Assembly (NCBI GenBank): GCA_019634165.1
Contig: JAHQVT010000011.1
Span: forward strand, 118,540 to 182,539
Source of the DNA: Rhodospirillales bacterium
Lineage (GTDB): Bacteria; Pseudomonadota; Alphaproteobacteria; Rhodospirillales; Thalassospiraceae
Direction: 5' to 3'
DNA length: 64,000 nt
Shown: piece after piece, positions 1 to 8,529 of the stretch
Layout: every line of letters begins with the position of its first letter
Position numbering within the stretch: the first letter of the stretch is position 1
Notes under the pieces: model-generated
The model's database searches: none
Seen by the model: the letters and a program-made list of their open reading frames with translations, nothing else
What the model was told of the DNA's origin: nothing
Program-made: the position numbers and the translations under genes

Positions 1-1
1 C

Positions 2-229
2 ATTATCAATGCCGGTGCTTATACTCATACATCTGTTGCGATCCATGACGCGCTTAAGACCTTTGATGGCTATATCATCGAGTTGCATATTTCCAACCCG
101 CATGCCCGCGAAGAGTTCCGCCATAAAAGCTGGATCAGTTCGGTGGCCGATGCGGTAATGGCCGGGGCTGGTGCCTATGGCTATGAATTGGCGACGCGTT
201 TGGCAGCCGAGAAGATCAAGGGCAGCTAA
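2..229 (+). CDS. aroQ: Type II 3-dehydroquinate dehydratase, C-terminal part (partial)
   Basis: The frame is open from the left edge and ends at TAA 227-229, giving the last 75 residues of a type II dehydroquinase, the shikimate-pathway enzyme that dehydrates 3-dehydroquinate. Recognisable blocks are [16 protein letters not shown], the substrate-binding loop [18 protein letters not shown], and the closing [13 protein letters not shown]. The His of HISN and the Arg of the ARE-FRH block belong to the family's substrate-binding set. The family usually has Pro where this protein has Ala in INAGAYTH, a small deviation. The start and the catalytic Tyr loop lie outside the window. A hairpin terminator follows about 100 bases downstream, so this is the last gene of its transcript. 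Confidence 0.9.
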   Translation: MINAGAYTHTSVAIHDALKTFDGYIIELHISNPHAREEFRHKSWISSVADAVMAGAGAYGYELATRLAAEKIKGS

Positions 230-330
230 AAACGGGGTTAAATTATTAAATCGTATTTGGTTTTTTCGCCTAAAATTGGCGATAAAATGATTTGAATAAT
301 AGCGACACGTAACAATATCAGAACGAAGAT

Positions 331-353
331 GGGCAGCATGTGCTGCCCTTTTT
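331..353 (+). terminator. Rho-independent terminator after aroQ
   Basis: GGGCAGCA and TGCTGCCC form an eight-pair stem with a two-base gap (331-348), followed by five T residues. It faces rightward and closes the aroQ transcript; the recR gene ends on the other strand at 387. Confidence 0.8.
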
Positions 354-386
354 CAATGGGGGTGTCGCCATACCGAAAGTTTGGAT

Positions 387-980
387 TTAGACCGAACTTC
401 TTGATCGCAAGGCAGCAGCCAGCGTTCCGTCATCAAGGTAATCCAATTCGCCCCCAACCGGGACACCATGCGCAAGCCGGGTGACTTTTACCCCGGTTTC
501 GATCAGTCGTTCGGTAATGTAGTGGGCGGTTGTTTGGCCATCGACCGTGGCATTGGTGGCAAGGATGACCTCGGTCACGGTTTCATCGCGGGCGCGATTG
601 ATTAATTGATCAATTTTCAGATCATCCGGGCCGACACCATCAAGCGGGGAGAGAGTTCCGCCAAGAACGTGATACTGGCCTTTGTAAGATGCGCCGCGTT
701 CCAGCGCCCAAAGGTCTTGGACTTCTTCGACGACACAGATGATATCAACCCCGCGGTTCTGATCAGCACAGATATGACAAGGATCGGTCACATCGATATT
801 GCCGCAGTTGGTGCATGTGGTCATGGCTTCTGCGGTTTCGTGCAGGGAATTTGCCAGTGGAATCATCAGGGTTTCGGGTTTTTTGAGCATCTGCAAAACC
901 GCCCGGCGTGCTGAACGCGGGCCAAGACCCGGTAAGCGCGACAGAAGCTTGATCAGATTTTCGATTTCCCGTCCGGTCAT
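387..980 (-). CDS. recR: Recombination mediator protein RecR
   Basis: 197 residues, the normal length for RecR, which works with RecF and RecO to load RecA at gapped DNA. Domains in order: the helix-hairpin-helix [14 protein letters not shown] near residues 15-30, a four-Cys zinc finger [16 protein letters not shown] near 55-70, and a Toprim domain from about 78 with [13 protein letters not shown] and [15 protein letters not shown]. It is downstream of dnaX and ybaB on the same strand, the classic dnaX-ybaB-recR order. A hairpin at 1022-1053 separates it from ybaB, so it may be transcribed partly on its own. Confidence 0.97.
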   Translation of the reverse strand: MTGREIENLIKLLSRLPGLGPRSARRAVLQMLKKPETLMIPLANSLHETAEAMTTCTNCGNIDVTDPCHICADQNRGVDIICVVEEVQDLWALERGASYKGQYHVLGGTLSPLDGVGPDDLKIDQLINRARDETVTEVILATNATVDGQTTAHYITERLIETGVKVTRLAHGVPVGGELDYLDDGTLAAALRSRSSV

Positions 981-1021
981 TATAATCCCGTTCCTGAAAG
1001 TAGCGTCTTGATAGCTTGTAT

Positions 1022-1053
1022 CAAAAACAAAGGGCGGCGCAATGCCACCCTTT
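1022..1053 (-). terminator. Hairpin terminator or attenuator between ybaB and recR
   Basis: Arms 1029-1038 and 1044-1053 pair with one mismatch (AAAGGGcGGC with GCCaCCCTTT). Read on the minus strand the stem is followed by TTTGTTTTTG, which fits an intrinsic terminator that would end or weaken dnaX-ybaB transcription before recR. Confidence 0.6.
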
Positions 1054-1102
1054 ATTCGGCACTTTAAGTAAGTGCAAAATTTTGCATCGGCGTGTGGCCA
1101 GA

Positions 1103-1426
1103 TCAGAACGGAAGTTTGAAGCCTTCGGGCAGGTTCATGCCGCCGGTGACGTCTTTCATTTTGTCCTGAACGGCGGCCTCTACCTTGACCTTGGCGTCGT
1201 TATAGGCGGCCACGATCAAGTCTTCGAGAACTTCGGTATCGTTGGGGTCAACGATGCTTTTATCAAGCGAAAGGCCGCGCATTTCGCCTTTGCCATTGAG
1301 CATCACTTTGACCATGCCCGCACCGGACTGGCCTTCGATTTCGAGTTCAAGCAATCCTTCTTGCATTTCTGCCATTTTGGACTGCATTTGCTGGGCCTGT
1401 TTCAGCATCCCTGCAAGATTCTTCAT
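1103..1426 (-). CDS. ybaB: YbaB/EbfC family nucleoid-associated protein
   Basis: 107 residues, matching the YbaB/EbfC family of small dimeric DNA-binding nucleoid proteins. The N-terminal helix [20 protein letters not shown] and the strand [19 protein letters not shown] are characteristic. Its start codon overlaps the dnaX stop by four bases, so the two are translationally coupled. Its position between dnaX and recR is conserved across many bacteria and suggests a link with replication or repair, though the exact role of the family remains loosely defined. Confidence 0.95.
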   Translation of the reverse strand: MKNLAGMLKQAQQMQSKMAEMQEGLLELEIEGQSGAGMVKVMLNGKGEMRGLSLDKSIVDPNDTEVLEDLIVAAYNDAKVKVEAAVQDKMKDVTGGMNLPEGFKLPF

Positions 1427-3336
1427 AGCTCGTCGTCTCCTTCGAGATAAAATGCGTCGTCATATACTGAACCGCTTTCGTCTTCTTCACCCTCAGTCAG
1501 TTCCTGACCAGGTGGCAGATGGACGGCAACGATTTTGGCTTTGGGTAAACCTTCAAGAATGGCTTTGACCAGGGGGTCTTGCGAGGCGTCTGCCTTGCGC
1601 TGTTCAAGGGCTTCAAGTTCTTGTTCTTTAAGGGTCGGTGCCCCTTCTTCGCGTTCGGAAACACTGACCAGCCAGCGATGCCCGGTAAGGGTATTCATGG
1701 CCTTGATCAGTTGGGTGGAAAGGTCCGAACGTGCACCGCGTGCCGGACGGAATTCAATCCGGCCCGGTTCGTATTTCACAAGGTGCATGTAGTTTTTGAC
1801 CTGCATGGCAATGCCAGTGGTCTCGCGGTCCTTTGACAGGAGTTCTGCGACCTCTTCAAAGCTTTCAGGCATCTTGGCATAGACCGGCTGTGCGACCTGT
1901 TCAGGTTCGCCAAGCGGGTCTGGACGGCGTTGAGCAACAGCCGCGGCACCGCCGCCGCCATTAACAACCTGCATACGCGGGCCCGGTCCATTGCCACCGC
2001 CGTTTCCGCCACCATTGCCACCACCTTGCGGGGCGTTGCCACCGGACGCATTTGCCATGTCCTGACGCAGTTTTTTGATCAAATCGCCGGGGGGCGGCAT
2101 TTCAGCGGCATAGGCCAAACGGATCAAGATCATTTCAGCGGCCTGAATCGGCGAAGGCGCAATCCGCGTTTCTTCCAGCCCCTTAAGCAACATCTGCCAC
2201 GAACGGGTAAGCTGCGGCATGGCGAGTTTGGCGGCAATTTCCTTGCCGCGTTCGCGTTCAATCTGTGACACGCTGGGATCATTGGCCGCATCAGGTGACA
2301 GCTTTACGCGGGTCAGCCAGTGGGTCAGATCAAGCATGTCTTGCAGCATTACGGCCGGATCGCCGCCAAGCGCATATTGCGCGCTTAGAAGTTCAAGCGC
2401 CTCGTTGATTTCGCCTTTCATTGTGAAATCAAACAGATCGAAAATACGCGACCGGTCAGAAAGACCCAGCATGTCACGGACCTGCTGGGTGGTGACTTTG
2501 CCTGCACCATGCGAAATCGCCTGATCAAGCAAGCTCATGCCATCGCGCACCGAACCATCGGCAGCGCGGGAAATCAGGGTGACGGCTTCTTCTTCGATCT
2601 CGGCCTTTTCCAGCCCGGCAATGCGGGTGTAGTGGGCGTTGAGTTCTTCGGTCTGGACACGGCGCAGGTCAAATCGCTGACAGCGTGACAGGACCGTAAT
2701 TGGAATTTTGCGAATTTCGGTGGTGGCAAAGATGAATTTCACATGCTCTGGCGGTTCTTCGAGCGTTTTGAGAAGCGCGTTAAACGCACTTTTCGAAAGC
2801 ATGTGCACTTCATCGATGATGTAAATTTTGTAGCGTGCGGATGTCGGGCGATAGCGCACACCTTCGATCAGTTCGCGAATGTCATCAACACCGGTGCGCG
2901 ACGCGGCATCCATTTCAAGAACATCAACATGGCGGTCTTCGGCAATGGCGCGGCAATGTTCGCAGACACCACAGGGATCAATCGTTGCGCCACCTTTGCC
3001 ATCGGGACCGATACAGTTCAGCGCGCGGGCAATGATACGTGCGGTGGTGGTTTTACCAATCCCGCGTACCCCGGTCAGAACGAATGCATGGGCCAGACGA
3101 CCGCTTTCAAGCGCGTTTGACAGGGTTTTAACCATCGGGCCATGACCGATCAGCTCTTCAAAGGTTTTCGGGCGGTATTTCCGCGCAAGAACCTGATATT
3201 CGCTTTTTGGTGCAGCGTCGGCAGGCGCACTGTCTGTTTTTTCTGTGGCGGCTGCCGCAGGTTCAACAGGTGCGGCAGCCTCAACGGCACTGCCTTCGGG
3301 CGTATCTTGGCTGGCGGTCTCGATCTGATCCGTCAT
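1423..3336 (-). CDS. dnaX: DNA polymerase III subunit gamma/tau
   Basis: 637 residues. After an Ala/Pro-rich N-terminal extension of about 45 residues (long for the family) come YQVLARKYRPKTFEELIGH, Walker A GVRGIGKTTTAR, a four-Cys zinc module including CGVCEHCRAI, Walker B IIDEVHMLSKSAFNALLK, and the sensor/SRC region TVLSRCQRFDLRR. It loads the sliding clamp as the ATPase core of the clamp loader and, as tau, links polymerase cores to the helicase. Between about residues 430 and 455 is a low-complexity linker with GGGN repeated three times, followed by a tau-like C-terminal domain. I did not see a clear slippage site for making gamma. ybaB follows with a four-base overlap. Confidence 0.97.
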   Translation of the reverse strand: MTDQIETASQDTPEGSAVEAAAPVEPAAAATEKTDSAPADAAPKSEYQVLARKYRPKTFEELIGHGPMVKTLSNALESGRLAHAFVLTGVRGIGKTTTARIIARALNCIGPDGKGGATIDPCGVCEHCRAIAEDRHVDVLEMDAASRTGVDDIRELIEGVRYRPTSARYKIYIIDEVHMLSKSAFNALLKTLEEPPEHVKFIFATTEIRKIPITVLSRCQRFDLRRVQTEELNAHYTRIAGLEKAEIEEEAVTLISRAADGSVRDGMSLLDQAISHGAGKVTTQQVRDMLGLSDRSRIFDLFDFTMKGEINEALELLSAQYALGGDPAVMLQDMLDLTHWLTRVKLSPDAANDPSVSQIERERGKEIAAKLAMPQLTRSWQMLLKGLEETRIAPSPIQAAEMILIRLAYAAEMPPPGDLIKKLRQDMANASGGNAPQGGGNGGGNGGGNGPGPRMQVVNGGGGAAAVAQRRPDPLGEPEQVAQPVYAKMPESFEEVAELLSKDRETTGIAMQVKNYMHLVKYEPGRIEFRPARGARSDLSTQLIKAMNTLTGHRWLVSVSEREEGAPTLKEQELEALEQRKADASQDPLVKAILEGLPKAKIVAVHLPPGQELTEGEEDESGSVYDDAFYLEGDDEL

Positions 3337-3492
3337 TCATCCGGTCCGGAATGTTATAATCTTGTAAGGTTTTAGCAGTTTCCATCCCCTATGGGAAAGG
3401 GCAACTGATCAAAATTACCATACAAAAACATCTCATGCTCAACTGCGTCATGAGCATGGTGGGAAATGGCAATTTTAAGGGGAAATGTAAAA

Positions 3493-3596
3493 GGGTGAGA
3501 GACTGAACCGCGACCCGGAAAAACTCGTTACGGCTGCTACCTTCCGGTCCTGACCGGGTTGGCGAGCGGTCCGTCCACGGCCAGCCTCTCGCCCCC
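3493..3596 (-). ncRNA. ffs: Small (4.5S-type) signal recognition particle RNA
   Basis: Read on the minus strand, the core GTCAGGACCGGAAGGTAGCA reproduces the universally conserved SRP domain IV (the GGTCAGG-CCGGAAGG-AGCAGCC block that binds Ffh M domain). The flanks GGGGGCGAGAGG and CTCTCACCC pair to close the hairpin, giving a transcript of roughly 104 bases; ends are estimated from this pairing. It lies upstream of dnaX on the same strand, a frequent arrangement. The RNA forms the particle that targets inner-membrane proteins to the translocon. Confidence 0.93.
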
Positions 3597-3780
3597 TATA
3601 TCGCGCAGCAGAGCATAAAACGCAAGTCTTGGCTGGGATTTTTTCACTGATCGCGCAATCGTGGCTTTTTGCATTGGTTCATGCGCGTTAATGTCTTGAC
3701 CCGCCACCACAGAAAACACCGGTGTCTCAGTGGGTTGATCACAGTCCAAACCGGGAATGAATTTAAGGAAGCGCACCACC

Positions 3781-4707
3781 ATGAGCAGGCAGTTCTTTGA
3801 GGCCATTGATCTTGATCGCGATGCCCTGCTGCGTAAGACCGAGAATTGGCAACAGATTCTGTTGCATGATGAGTCGTTGCGTATCCTGATTTGCCATGCG
3901 GGCGATCCGCTTTTTGCGTGGCCCGAAGACATAGATGCCCATGAATTGGTGGTCATGGGTGCACCGGCCGTGCCCCATTTGGATGTTGATCTGACGGGGG
4001 GGCATTGGATTTATCTTGGCCGTGATGTGCAAGGCCCGGTGATTGCAGTTGATATTGCACCAGTTGTTTCTGATCGCGACGATGCGGTACGCCGACTAGG
4101 CGGTGGGTTTGGTGATATGCGAACACGCATGGCCGCCCTTTCAAGTGATGAAGCGGCCTTGGCTGCACAGGCGCGTGCGATATTTAACTGGCATCGCGGG
4201 CACCGGTTTTGTGGGGCTTGTGGGCATCCTAACCAGATTGCTGAGGCGGGGTATCGCCTGCAATGTTCGAACCCCGAATGTGGGAAGTCGCATTTCCCGC
4301 GGACGGACCCGGCTGTGATTATGCTGATCCATCATCAGGATCATGTGTTGTTGGCCAGATCGCCGCAATTCTTGCCCGGCATGGTATCGGTTCTGGCGGG
4401 GTTTGTTGAACCCGGCGAAACGTTGGAACAGGCCGTTGCCCGGGAGGTTTATGAGGAAGTCGGGGTTAAAATCAAACGACCGCAATATGTTGCATCACAG
4501 CCCTGGCCGTTTCCCGGATCGCTTATGTTAGGGTTTATTGCAGAGGCCGAAACCACCGAACTTTCCCCGGATAACGAAGAAATCGAATTTGCCATGTGGG
4601 TGCACCGTGACGAGGTCGCTGGCCTTCCTGAAAAGGGCATCAACCTTCCGCGTCCGATTTCAATTGCGCGTTACCTTTTGGAAAACTGGTGTTCGGGACG
4701 CCTTTAG
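3781..4707 (+). CDS. nudC: NAD(+)/NADH pyrophosphatase (decapping enzyme) NudC
   Basis: 308 residues from the ATG at 3781, chosen because AAGGAAG sits eight to ten bases upstream; an in-frame ATG at 3757 lacks such a site. A zinc ribbon is visible at CGACGHPNQ and CSNPECGK (about residues 145-170). The Nudix box GFVEPGETLEQAVAREVYEE carries the G-x5-E-x7-RE-x2-EE pattern, followed by the NudC-specific SQPWPFPGSLMLGF. The enzyme splits NAD(H) to AMP and NMN(H) and can remove NAD caps from RNA. It is followed by a convergent DUF1636 gene. Confidence 0.96.
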   Translation: MSRQFFEAIDLDRDALLRKTENWQQILLHDESLRILICHAGDPLFAWPEDIDAHELVVMGAPAVPHLDVDLTGGHWIYLGRDVQGPVIAVDIAPVVSDRDDAVRRLGGGFGDMRTRMAALSSDEAALAAQARAIFNWHRGHRFCGACGHPNQIAEAGYRLQCSNPECGKSHFPRTDPAVIMLIHHQDHVLLARSPQFLPGMVSVLAGFVEPGETLEQAVAREVYEEVGVKIKRPQYVASQPWPFPGSLMLGFIAEAETTELSPDNEEIEFAMWVHRDEVAGLPEKGINLPRPISIARYLLENWCSGRL

Positions 4708-4771
4708 GGCAGCAACGCAATTACCCGAGGGCCATACCCGGTCTGGGTTTTAACGATCATGGTGGCGTGGG

Positions 4772-5140
4772 TCAGTCTAGGGGCGGGATACGGGCAATGA
4801 CGTTGCGGCGCAGGGTTTCTGGGCGCTCACGCCATGCGACAATTCCCTTTTCGCTATCAGCATAGCGGGTGGCAAGGTCGCAGAGGTCATCGATCATGCT
4901 TTGTGGATCGACATTGCCATAAACATATCCCCATTTTCCGGTGCCACTGAGTGCAACCGAACAGCCAGATTTGCAATTGGTCAGGCATTCGGCCGGATGC
5001 AGATCAAATGGCAAATCACGTTCGGCACAGATTTCCTGCATGCGATCAAAAAGCTGTTTGCCATGGCGTGGATCAGTTTGGCCATCGGCATTCGATGCCG
5101 TGCAGGTGATGCAAATATTCAGGCGGGACTTGGCGGTCAT
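4772..5140 (-). CDS. DUF1636 family putative metal-binding protein
   Basis: 122 residues from the ATG at 5140 (MTAKSRLNICITCTAS). The longer frame reaching 5194 has no supporting signal. Cysteines lie in ICITC near the N terminus and in ECLTNCKSGCSVAL in the middle, a spacing like that of thioredoxin-fold [2Fe-2S] ferredoxin-like proteins, and the whole resembles the DUF1636 family of predicted metal-binding proteins. No function is established for the family that I would rely on. It lies just downstream of the LysR gene on the same strand, with 58 bases between the LysR stop and this start, so co-transcription is likely. Confidence 0.7.
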   Translation of the reverse strand: MTAKSRLNICITCTASNADGQTDPRHGKQLFDRMQEICAERDLPFDLHPAECLTNCKSGCSVALSGTGKWGYVYGNVDPQSMIDDLCDLATRYADSEKGIVAWRERPETLRRNVIARIPPLD

Positions 5141-5198
5141 GGTGTTGATCTTTGTCTGGCAGGTTACGGGCAACCTTGATTGCGGGGTGCGCATCCAA

Positions 5199-6077
5199 TC
5201 AGCTTGCGGCCTGTCGGGTCAAGTTATCATCGAGATTTTGACTGACATATTCTTGGATGGAACTTGCCAATTGGCGTGAAACCAGTGGATGGGCGTTTTC
5301 GGTGAGCATCAAGGCAACGCCAACCGCGGGCAAGGGTGGGAAGCCATCATGGGTATCAAGAATTTGAAATTCATCGGTGACGCTAGCCGCCGCCAAGGCG
5401 GCAACACCAAGACCATCGCGTACCAAATGTAAAAGGGATGCGGCTTGCCGGGTGGTGGCAAACAAGGTGAAGGGGCGATCCGATTTTGAAATGGCATCAA
5501 TTGCCCATGCATGAAATTTGCAATCTTCGGCCGGAAGAACCAATGGCAATGGATCAAGTTTATGTTGCTTGTGAAACGGCGATGTTACCCACACACCGGG
5601 TTCGTGACGCAGAAAGTACCCTTCTTCCCCCATGGCCGAACGACTGACGAGCGAGATATCAAGTTCCCCCTGATCGAGCATGCGTTGCAGCAAGATGGTC
5701 GGGTTGATTGAAATGAAAAACTTCGCATCCGGGATAACTTTGCGGATGGCGCGCAGAACAACAGGCAGGATTTTTTGGGCATAATCATCGGGGCAACCAA
5801 TGCGGATTGGTCGGGATGCATCCTGTGTGCGCAATGTGTGCATGGCTTCATCCTGAAGCGATAAAATCCGCCGGGCATAGCCAACAAAGGTGATGCCGTC
5901 ATGGGTCAGAAGAACATTGCGGCCATCACGTTCAAACAACTTGTTATCAACAAGTTCTTCCAGCCGTTTCATTTGCATGGAAAAGGCTGATGGGGTGCGA
6001 CCAATTCGGTCAGCAGCACGGTTGAAACTGCCGCATTCGGCAAAGGCAACGAAGCTTCGCAAAAGATCGGAATCCAT
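5199..6077 (-). CDS. LysR family transcriptional regulator
   Basis: 292 residues. The N-terminal winged helix-turn-helix spans about residues 3-60 (LLRSFVAFAECGSFNRAADR, then RTPSAFSMQMKRLEELVDNK), followed by a periplasmic-binding-protein-like effector domain from about residue 88. It is divergent from a glutathione S-transferase gene at 6235, so it most likely regulates that gene and itself from the shared 157-base region. The effector is not evident from sequence. Confidence 0.92.
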   Translation of the reverse strand: MDSDLLRSFVAFAECGSFNRAADRIGRTPSAFSMQMKRLEELVDNKLFERDGRNVLLTHDGITFVGYARRILSLQDEAMHTLRTQDASRPIRIGCPDDYAQKILPVVLRAIRKVIPDAKFFISINPTILLQRMLDQGELDISLVSRSAMGEEGYFLRHEPGVWVTSPFHKQHKLDPLPLVLPAEDCKFHAWAIDAISKSDRPFTLFATTRQAASLLHLVRDGLGVAALAAASVTDEFQILDTHDGFPPLPAVGVALMLTENAHPLVSRQLASSIQEYVSQNLDDNLTRQAAS

Positions 6078-6107
6078 GGCGTCTCCTTTGATCAGAAATT
6101 ATGATCA

Positions 6108-6122
6108 ATTATTTTGAATAAT
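6108..6122. promoter_or_regulatory. Putative LysR-type operator
   Basis: ATTATT-TTG-AATAAT is a perfect six-base inverted repeat with a three-base centre in the LysR/GST divergent region. It fits the AT-rich, dyad-symmetric sites (T-N11-A type) bound by LysR regulators. Assignment rests on position and symmetry only. Confidence 0.4.
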
Positions 6123-6234
6123 CGGGTCAAAACTATTCGATTGTTTGAAAATCATCCAGCGGCAAATATCACTCCCGGTCGGCCAATGCTTTTAACGCCA
6201 ATGCTTTTATGCATGTGCCACAAGGATGTTTGTG

Positions 6235-6843
6235 ATGATTTTGAACGACTATTTACTGTCGGGGAACGGATATAAAGTCCGTTTGTTGTTGTCGATGATG
6301 GGCCAACCGTTTGAGTATATTGAACGCGATATCATGAAGGGCGAAACCCGTACCGCGGAATATATCGAAAAGATCAACCCGAACGGTAAGATCCCGGCAC
6401 TTGTCCTTGATGATGGACGGGTATTGGCCGAAAGCAACGCCATTCTGACCTATCTGGCAGAGGGGACAAATTTCATCCCGGTTGACCGGTTCGAGCGTGC
6501 GGAAATGATGGGTTGGTTGTTCTTTGAACAATATGACCATGAACCCAATATCGCAGTTCTGATTTCATGGCATGCCTTTAAGGGATTGCCTGAACATGCC
6601 GATATTTTTGTGCCAATGAAGGAAGCAGCAGGCAAGCGTGCGCTTGATCTAATGGAAAAGCGACTGTCAGCGCATAACTGGTTGGTCGGTGAATCGCTTA
6701 CCATCGCGGATATTGCGCTTTATGCCTATACGCACCGTGCGGAGCTTGGGAAGATCAGCTTGGAACCCTATCCGGGCATTCGGGCATGGCTTGATCGGTT
6801 TGCGGCCCTTCCGGGCTATGTTCCGATCACTTGGACGCCGTAA
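6235..6843 (+). CDS. Glutathione S-transferase family protein
   Basis: 202 residues from the ATG at 6235; the in-frame ATG at 6226 overlaps the AAGGA ribosome binding site (6222-6226) that sits eight bases before 6235. The thioredoxin-like N-terminal domain contains NPNGKIPALVLDDGRVLAES, in which the cis-Pro after KI and the ES motif bind glutathione; an alpha-helical C-terminal domain follows with NWLVGESLTIADIALYAY, the usual N-cap and hydrophobic staple region. It is divergent from a LysR regulator. The substrate cannot be read from the sequence. Confidence 0.92.
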   Translation: MILNDYLLSGNGYKVRLLLSMMGQPFEYIERDIMKGETRTAEYIEKINPNGKIPALVLDDGRVLAESNAILTYLAEGTNFIPVDRFERAEMMGWLFFEQYDHEPNIAVLISWHAFKGLPEHADIFVPMKEAAGKRALDLMEKRLSAHNWLVGESLTIADIALYAYTHRAELGKISLEPYPGIRAWLDRFAALPGYVPITWTP

Positions 6844-6858
6844 CCAGAATTAAAAAAG

Positions 6859-6932
6859 CAGCCACCACAGGCAAGAAATCCGCCGTTCACATTGGGGATG
6901 GGGGATGACAAATTCCCGACCTATGGTGGCTG
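6859..6932. repeat. Long-range inverted repeat between convergent GST genes
   Basis: CAGCCACCACAGG (6859-6871) is repeated in inverse orientation as CCTATGGTGGCTG (6920-6932) with one mismatch, flanking 48 bases. It occupies the space between two convergent GST genes and could form a long stem in either transcript. There is no clear T-tract on the plus side. Confidence 0.55.
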
Positions 6933-6979
6933 AAAACCCTTGTGCGATTAAGGGGAACACAAGGGAGGGGGCAAAAACA

Positions 6980-7648
6980 TCAAGCTGACTTTAATATCTG
7001 TTCGGGCAAGAGCGGGTCGGTTTGGGATGCAGAGCTCCGTGCCTTAAAGCGTTGATAGGCATCATGCACATTTGGGGCATCTGCCAGCATTTCCGATCCG
7101 CCGGGCATGGCATTTAGGTAATGCAACATTGGCATGATCATCATGTCGGGAATCGTGAAACGCTCACCAAAGAGCCAGCCTTCATCATAAGCCGGGTTTA
7201 GAACCGACAGATCATGCCGGATGGCATCGGCCAGTTGGTTCATATGAATGGCAAAGCCCGGATCATGGCGTTGTGGAGCGTCGGCAAAAACCATTGGAAT
7301 GACGAATTTTCGAATGATGTTTTGGTCAAGCCGTGTCATAGCAAGGCTGATCCATTGGTTCATCCGGGCAATCTTTTTACCCGCGACCGGGCGCAAAAGC
7401 GGGCCGGAGAAAGTGTCATCTATGTAGCGGCAAATGGCTGCTGTTTCATAGAGAATGAAGGGTCCATGTTTAAGAACCGGCACCTTGCCAAACGGGTTGT
7501 GTTGCAAGACCGTTGGTGTGGCATCTTGGCCGGGATTTTGCACATTCCGACTTCTGAATTCATAGGGAATTTCTTTTTCGATACAGGCAATTCGAACGGT
7601 GCGTGTCAGGTTACTGCGCGGCATTCCGACAATGGTGACATCCGACAT
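6980..7648 (-). CDS. Glutathione S-transferase family protein
   Basis: 222 residues starting at the ATG at 7648, which has AAGGA seven bases upstream; the longer open frame would run into the palindromic operator at 7746-7769 and is rejected. The N-terminal thioredoxin fold shows HNPFGKVPVLKHGPF and YETAAICRYID, and the C-terminal helical domain contains GWLFGERFTIPDMMIMPML. It is a different GST subfamily from the neighbour at 6235. It is divergent from a TetR-family gene, which probably represses it; such GST/TetR pairs commonly respond to electrophiles, which is an inference here. Confidence 0.9.
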   Translation of the reverse strand: MSDVTIVGMPRSNLTRTVRIACIEKEIPYEFRSRNVQNPGQDATPTVLQHNPFGKVPVLKHGPFILYETAAICRYIDDTFSGPLLRPVAGKKIARMNQWISLAMTRLDQNIIRKFVIPMVFADAPQRHDPGFAIHMNQLADAIRHDLSVLNPAYDEGWLFGERFTIPDMMIMPMLHYLNAMPGGSEMLADAPNVHDAYQRFKARSSASQTDPLLPEQILKSA

Positions 7649-7745
7649 GGCGGGGTCCTTTGCTGCATGACTTCCGATTGCGGTTTGCCTGCGCCGTTTT
7701 GGTACAGGTTGGTCAACCGGACATGCAGGTAGGATTGCGGATGGC

Positions 7746-7769
7746 ATAATATGTTCAAGAACATATTAT
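7746..7769. promoter_or_regulatory. Palindromic operator between GST and TetR genes
   Basis: Two 11-base arms, ATAATATGTTC and GAACATATTAT, face each other across a two-base AA centre, a perfect dyad of 24 bases. It lies in the divergent region, 98 bases before the GST start and 74 before the TetR start, the position expected for a TetR dimer site controlling both promoters. Confidence 0.75.
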
Positions 7770-7842
7770 AAAGATGTGTCATGTTTTCACCATCAGCAGA
7801 CCGAAACACCGTTTGCCGGAGTAAAATTTGCCGGAGTAGAAA

Positions 7843-8529
7843 ATGCCCTATAGCGCCGACCATAAAGCCAAAACACGCATTCGCATCCTCAATGCCGCAA
7901 CTGCCTTGTTTAAAAAGGAAGGGTTTGAAAATGTTACGATTGATCAGGTGATGGCCGCGGCCGGGTTAACGCGCGGTGGGTTTTATGCCCATTTTAAAAA
8001 CAAGGAAGACTTGTTCGTTGCCTGTGTTGAAAATGGCATGTCGCTTTTAGCATCGCCGATACTGGCGAAGCTGCGCAAGGCAGAGCGCGGTGGCAATGAC
8101 TGGATAACGTCCTATGCCGAACTTTATCTTTCGCGTGCCCATATCGAAAATCCTGAGATGGGCTGTGTCTTGCCGACATTGTCGACCGAAGTGGCCAGGT
8201 CGGGAGACAAGGCCCGGCAGGCCTTTACCAAACTGATTAATCAGGCATCGGAAAAGCTGGCGTGGAAATTGGCGAAAGAAGGCGGCGTTCCGGGGATTGA
8301 TAACCACATCAATCTTGATGCCGAGGAAAAACCACGCAATGTTCCCGCAGAATATGAACGGGACTCGATGGCGATGTTGGCGATGATGGTTGGGGCGGTG
8401 GTGTTAAGCCGCGCTGTTGATGATGACACAGCTGATCAGATCCTTAAATCCACGCGCGATAGCATTGTGGAGGGGCGTGAAAAAGGATCGGAACATTCCA
8501 AATTGGCCGAGATTAAAAAGACCGGTTAA
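7843..8529 (+). CDS. TetR/AcrR family transcriptional regulator
   Basis: 228 residues. The N-terminal helix-turn-helix covers about residues 8-58 (TRIRILNAATALFKKEGFE, then TIDQVMAAAGLTRGGFYAHF with KNKEDLF), a textbook TetR DNA-binding domain; the rest is a helical ligand-binding domain with GMSLL and a PEMGCVLPTLSTEVARS segment containing one Cys, as in many electrophile- or drug-sensing members. It is divergent from a GST gene and shares a strong palindrome with it. Its stop codon directly abuts the dapE stop on the other strand with no bases between. Confidence 0.94.
   Translation: MPYSADHKAKTRIRILNAATALFKKEGFENVTIDQVMAAAGLTRGGFYAHFKNKEDLFVACVENGMSLLASPILAKLRKAERGGNDWITSYAELYLSRAHIENPEMGCVLPTLSTEVARSGDKARQAFTKLINQASEKLAWKLAKEGGVPGIDNHINLDAEEKPRNVPAEYERDSMAMLAMMVGAVVLSRAVDDDTADQILKSTRDSIVEGREKGSEHSKLAEIKKTG

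Noticed and set aside
3757..3780. Upstream ATG as nudC start
   Set aside because: No binding site precedes it, while AAGGAAG fits the ATG at 3781.
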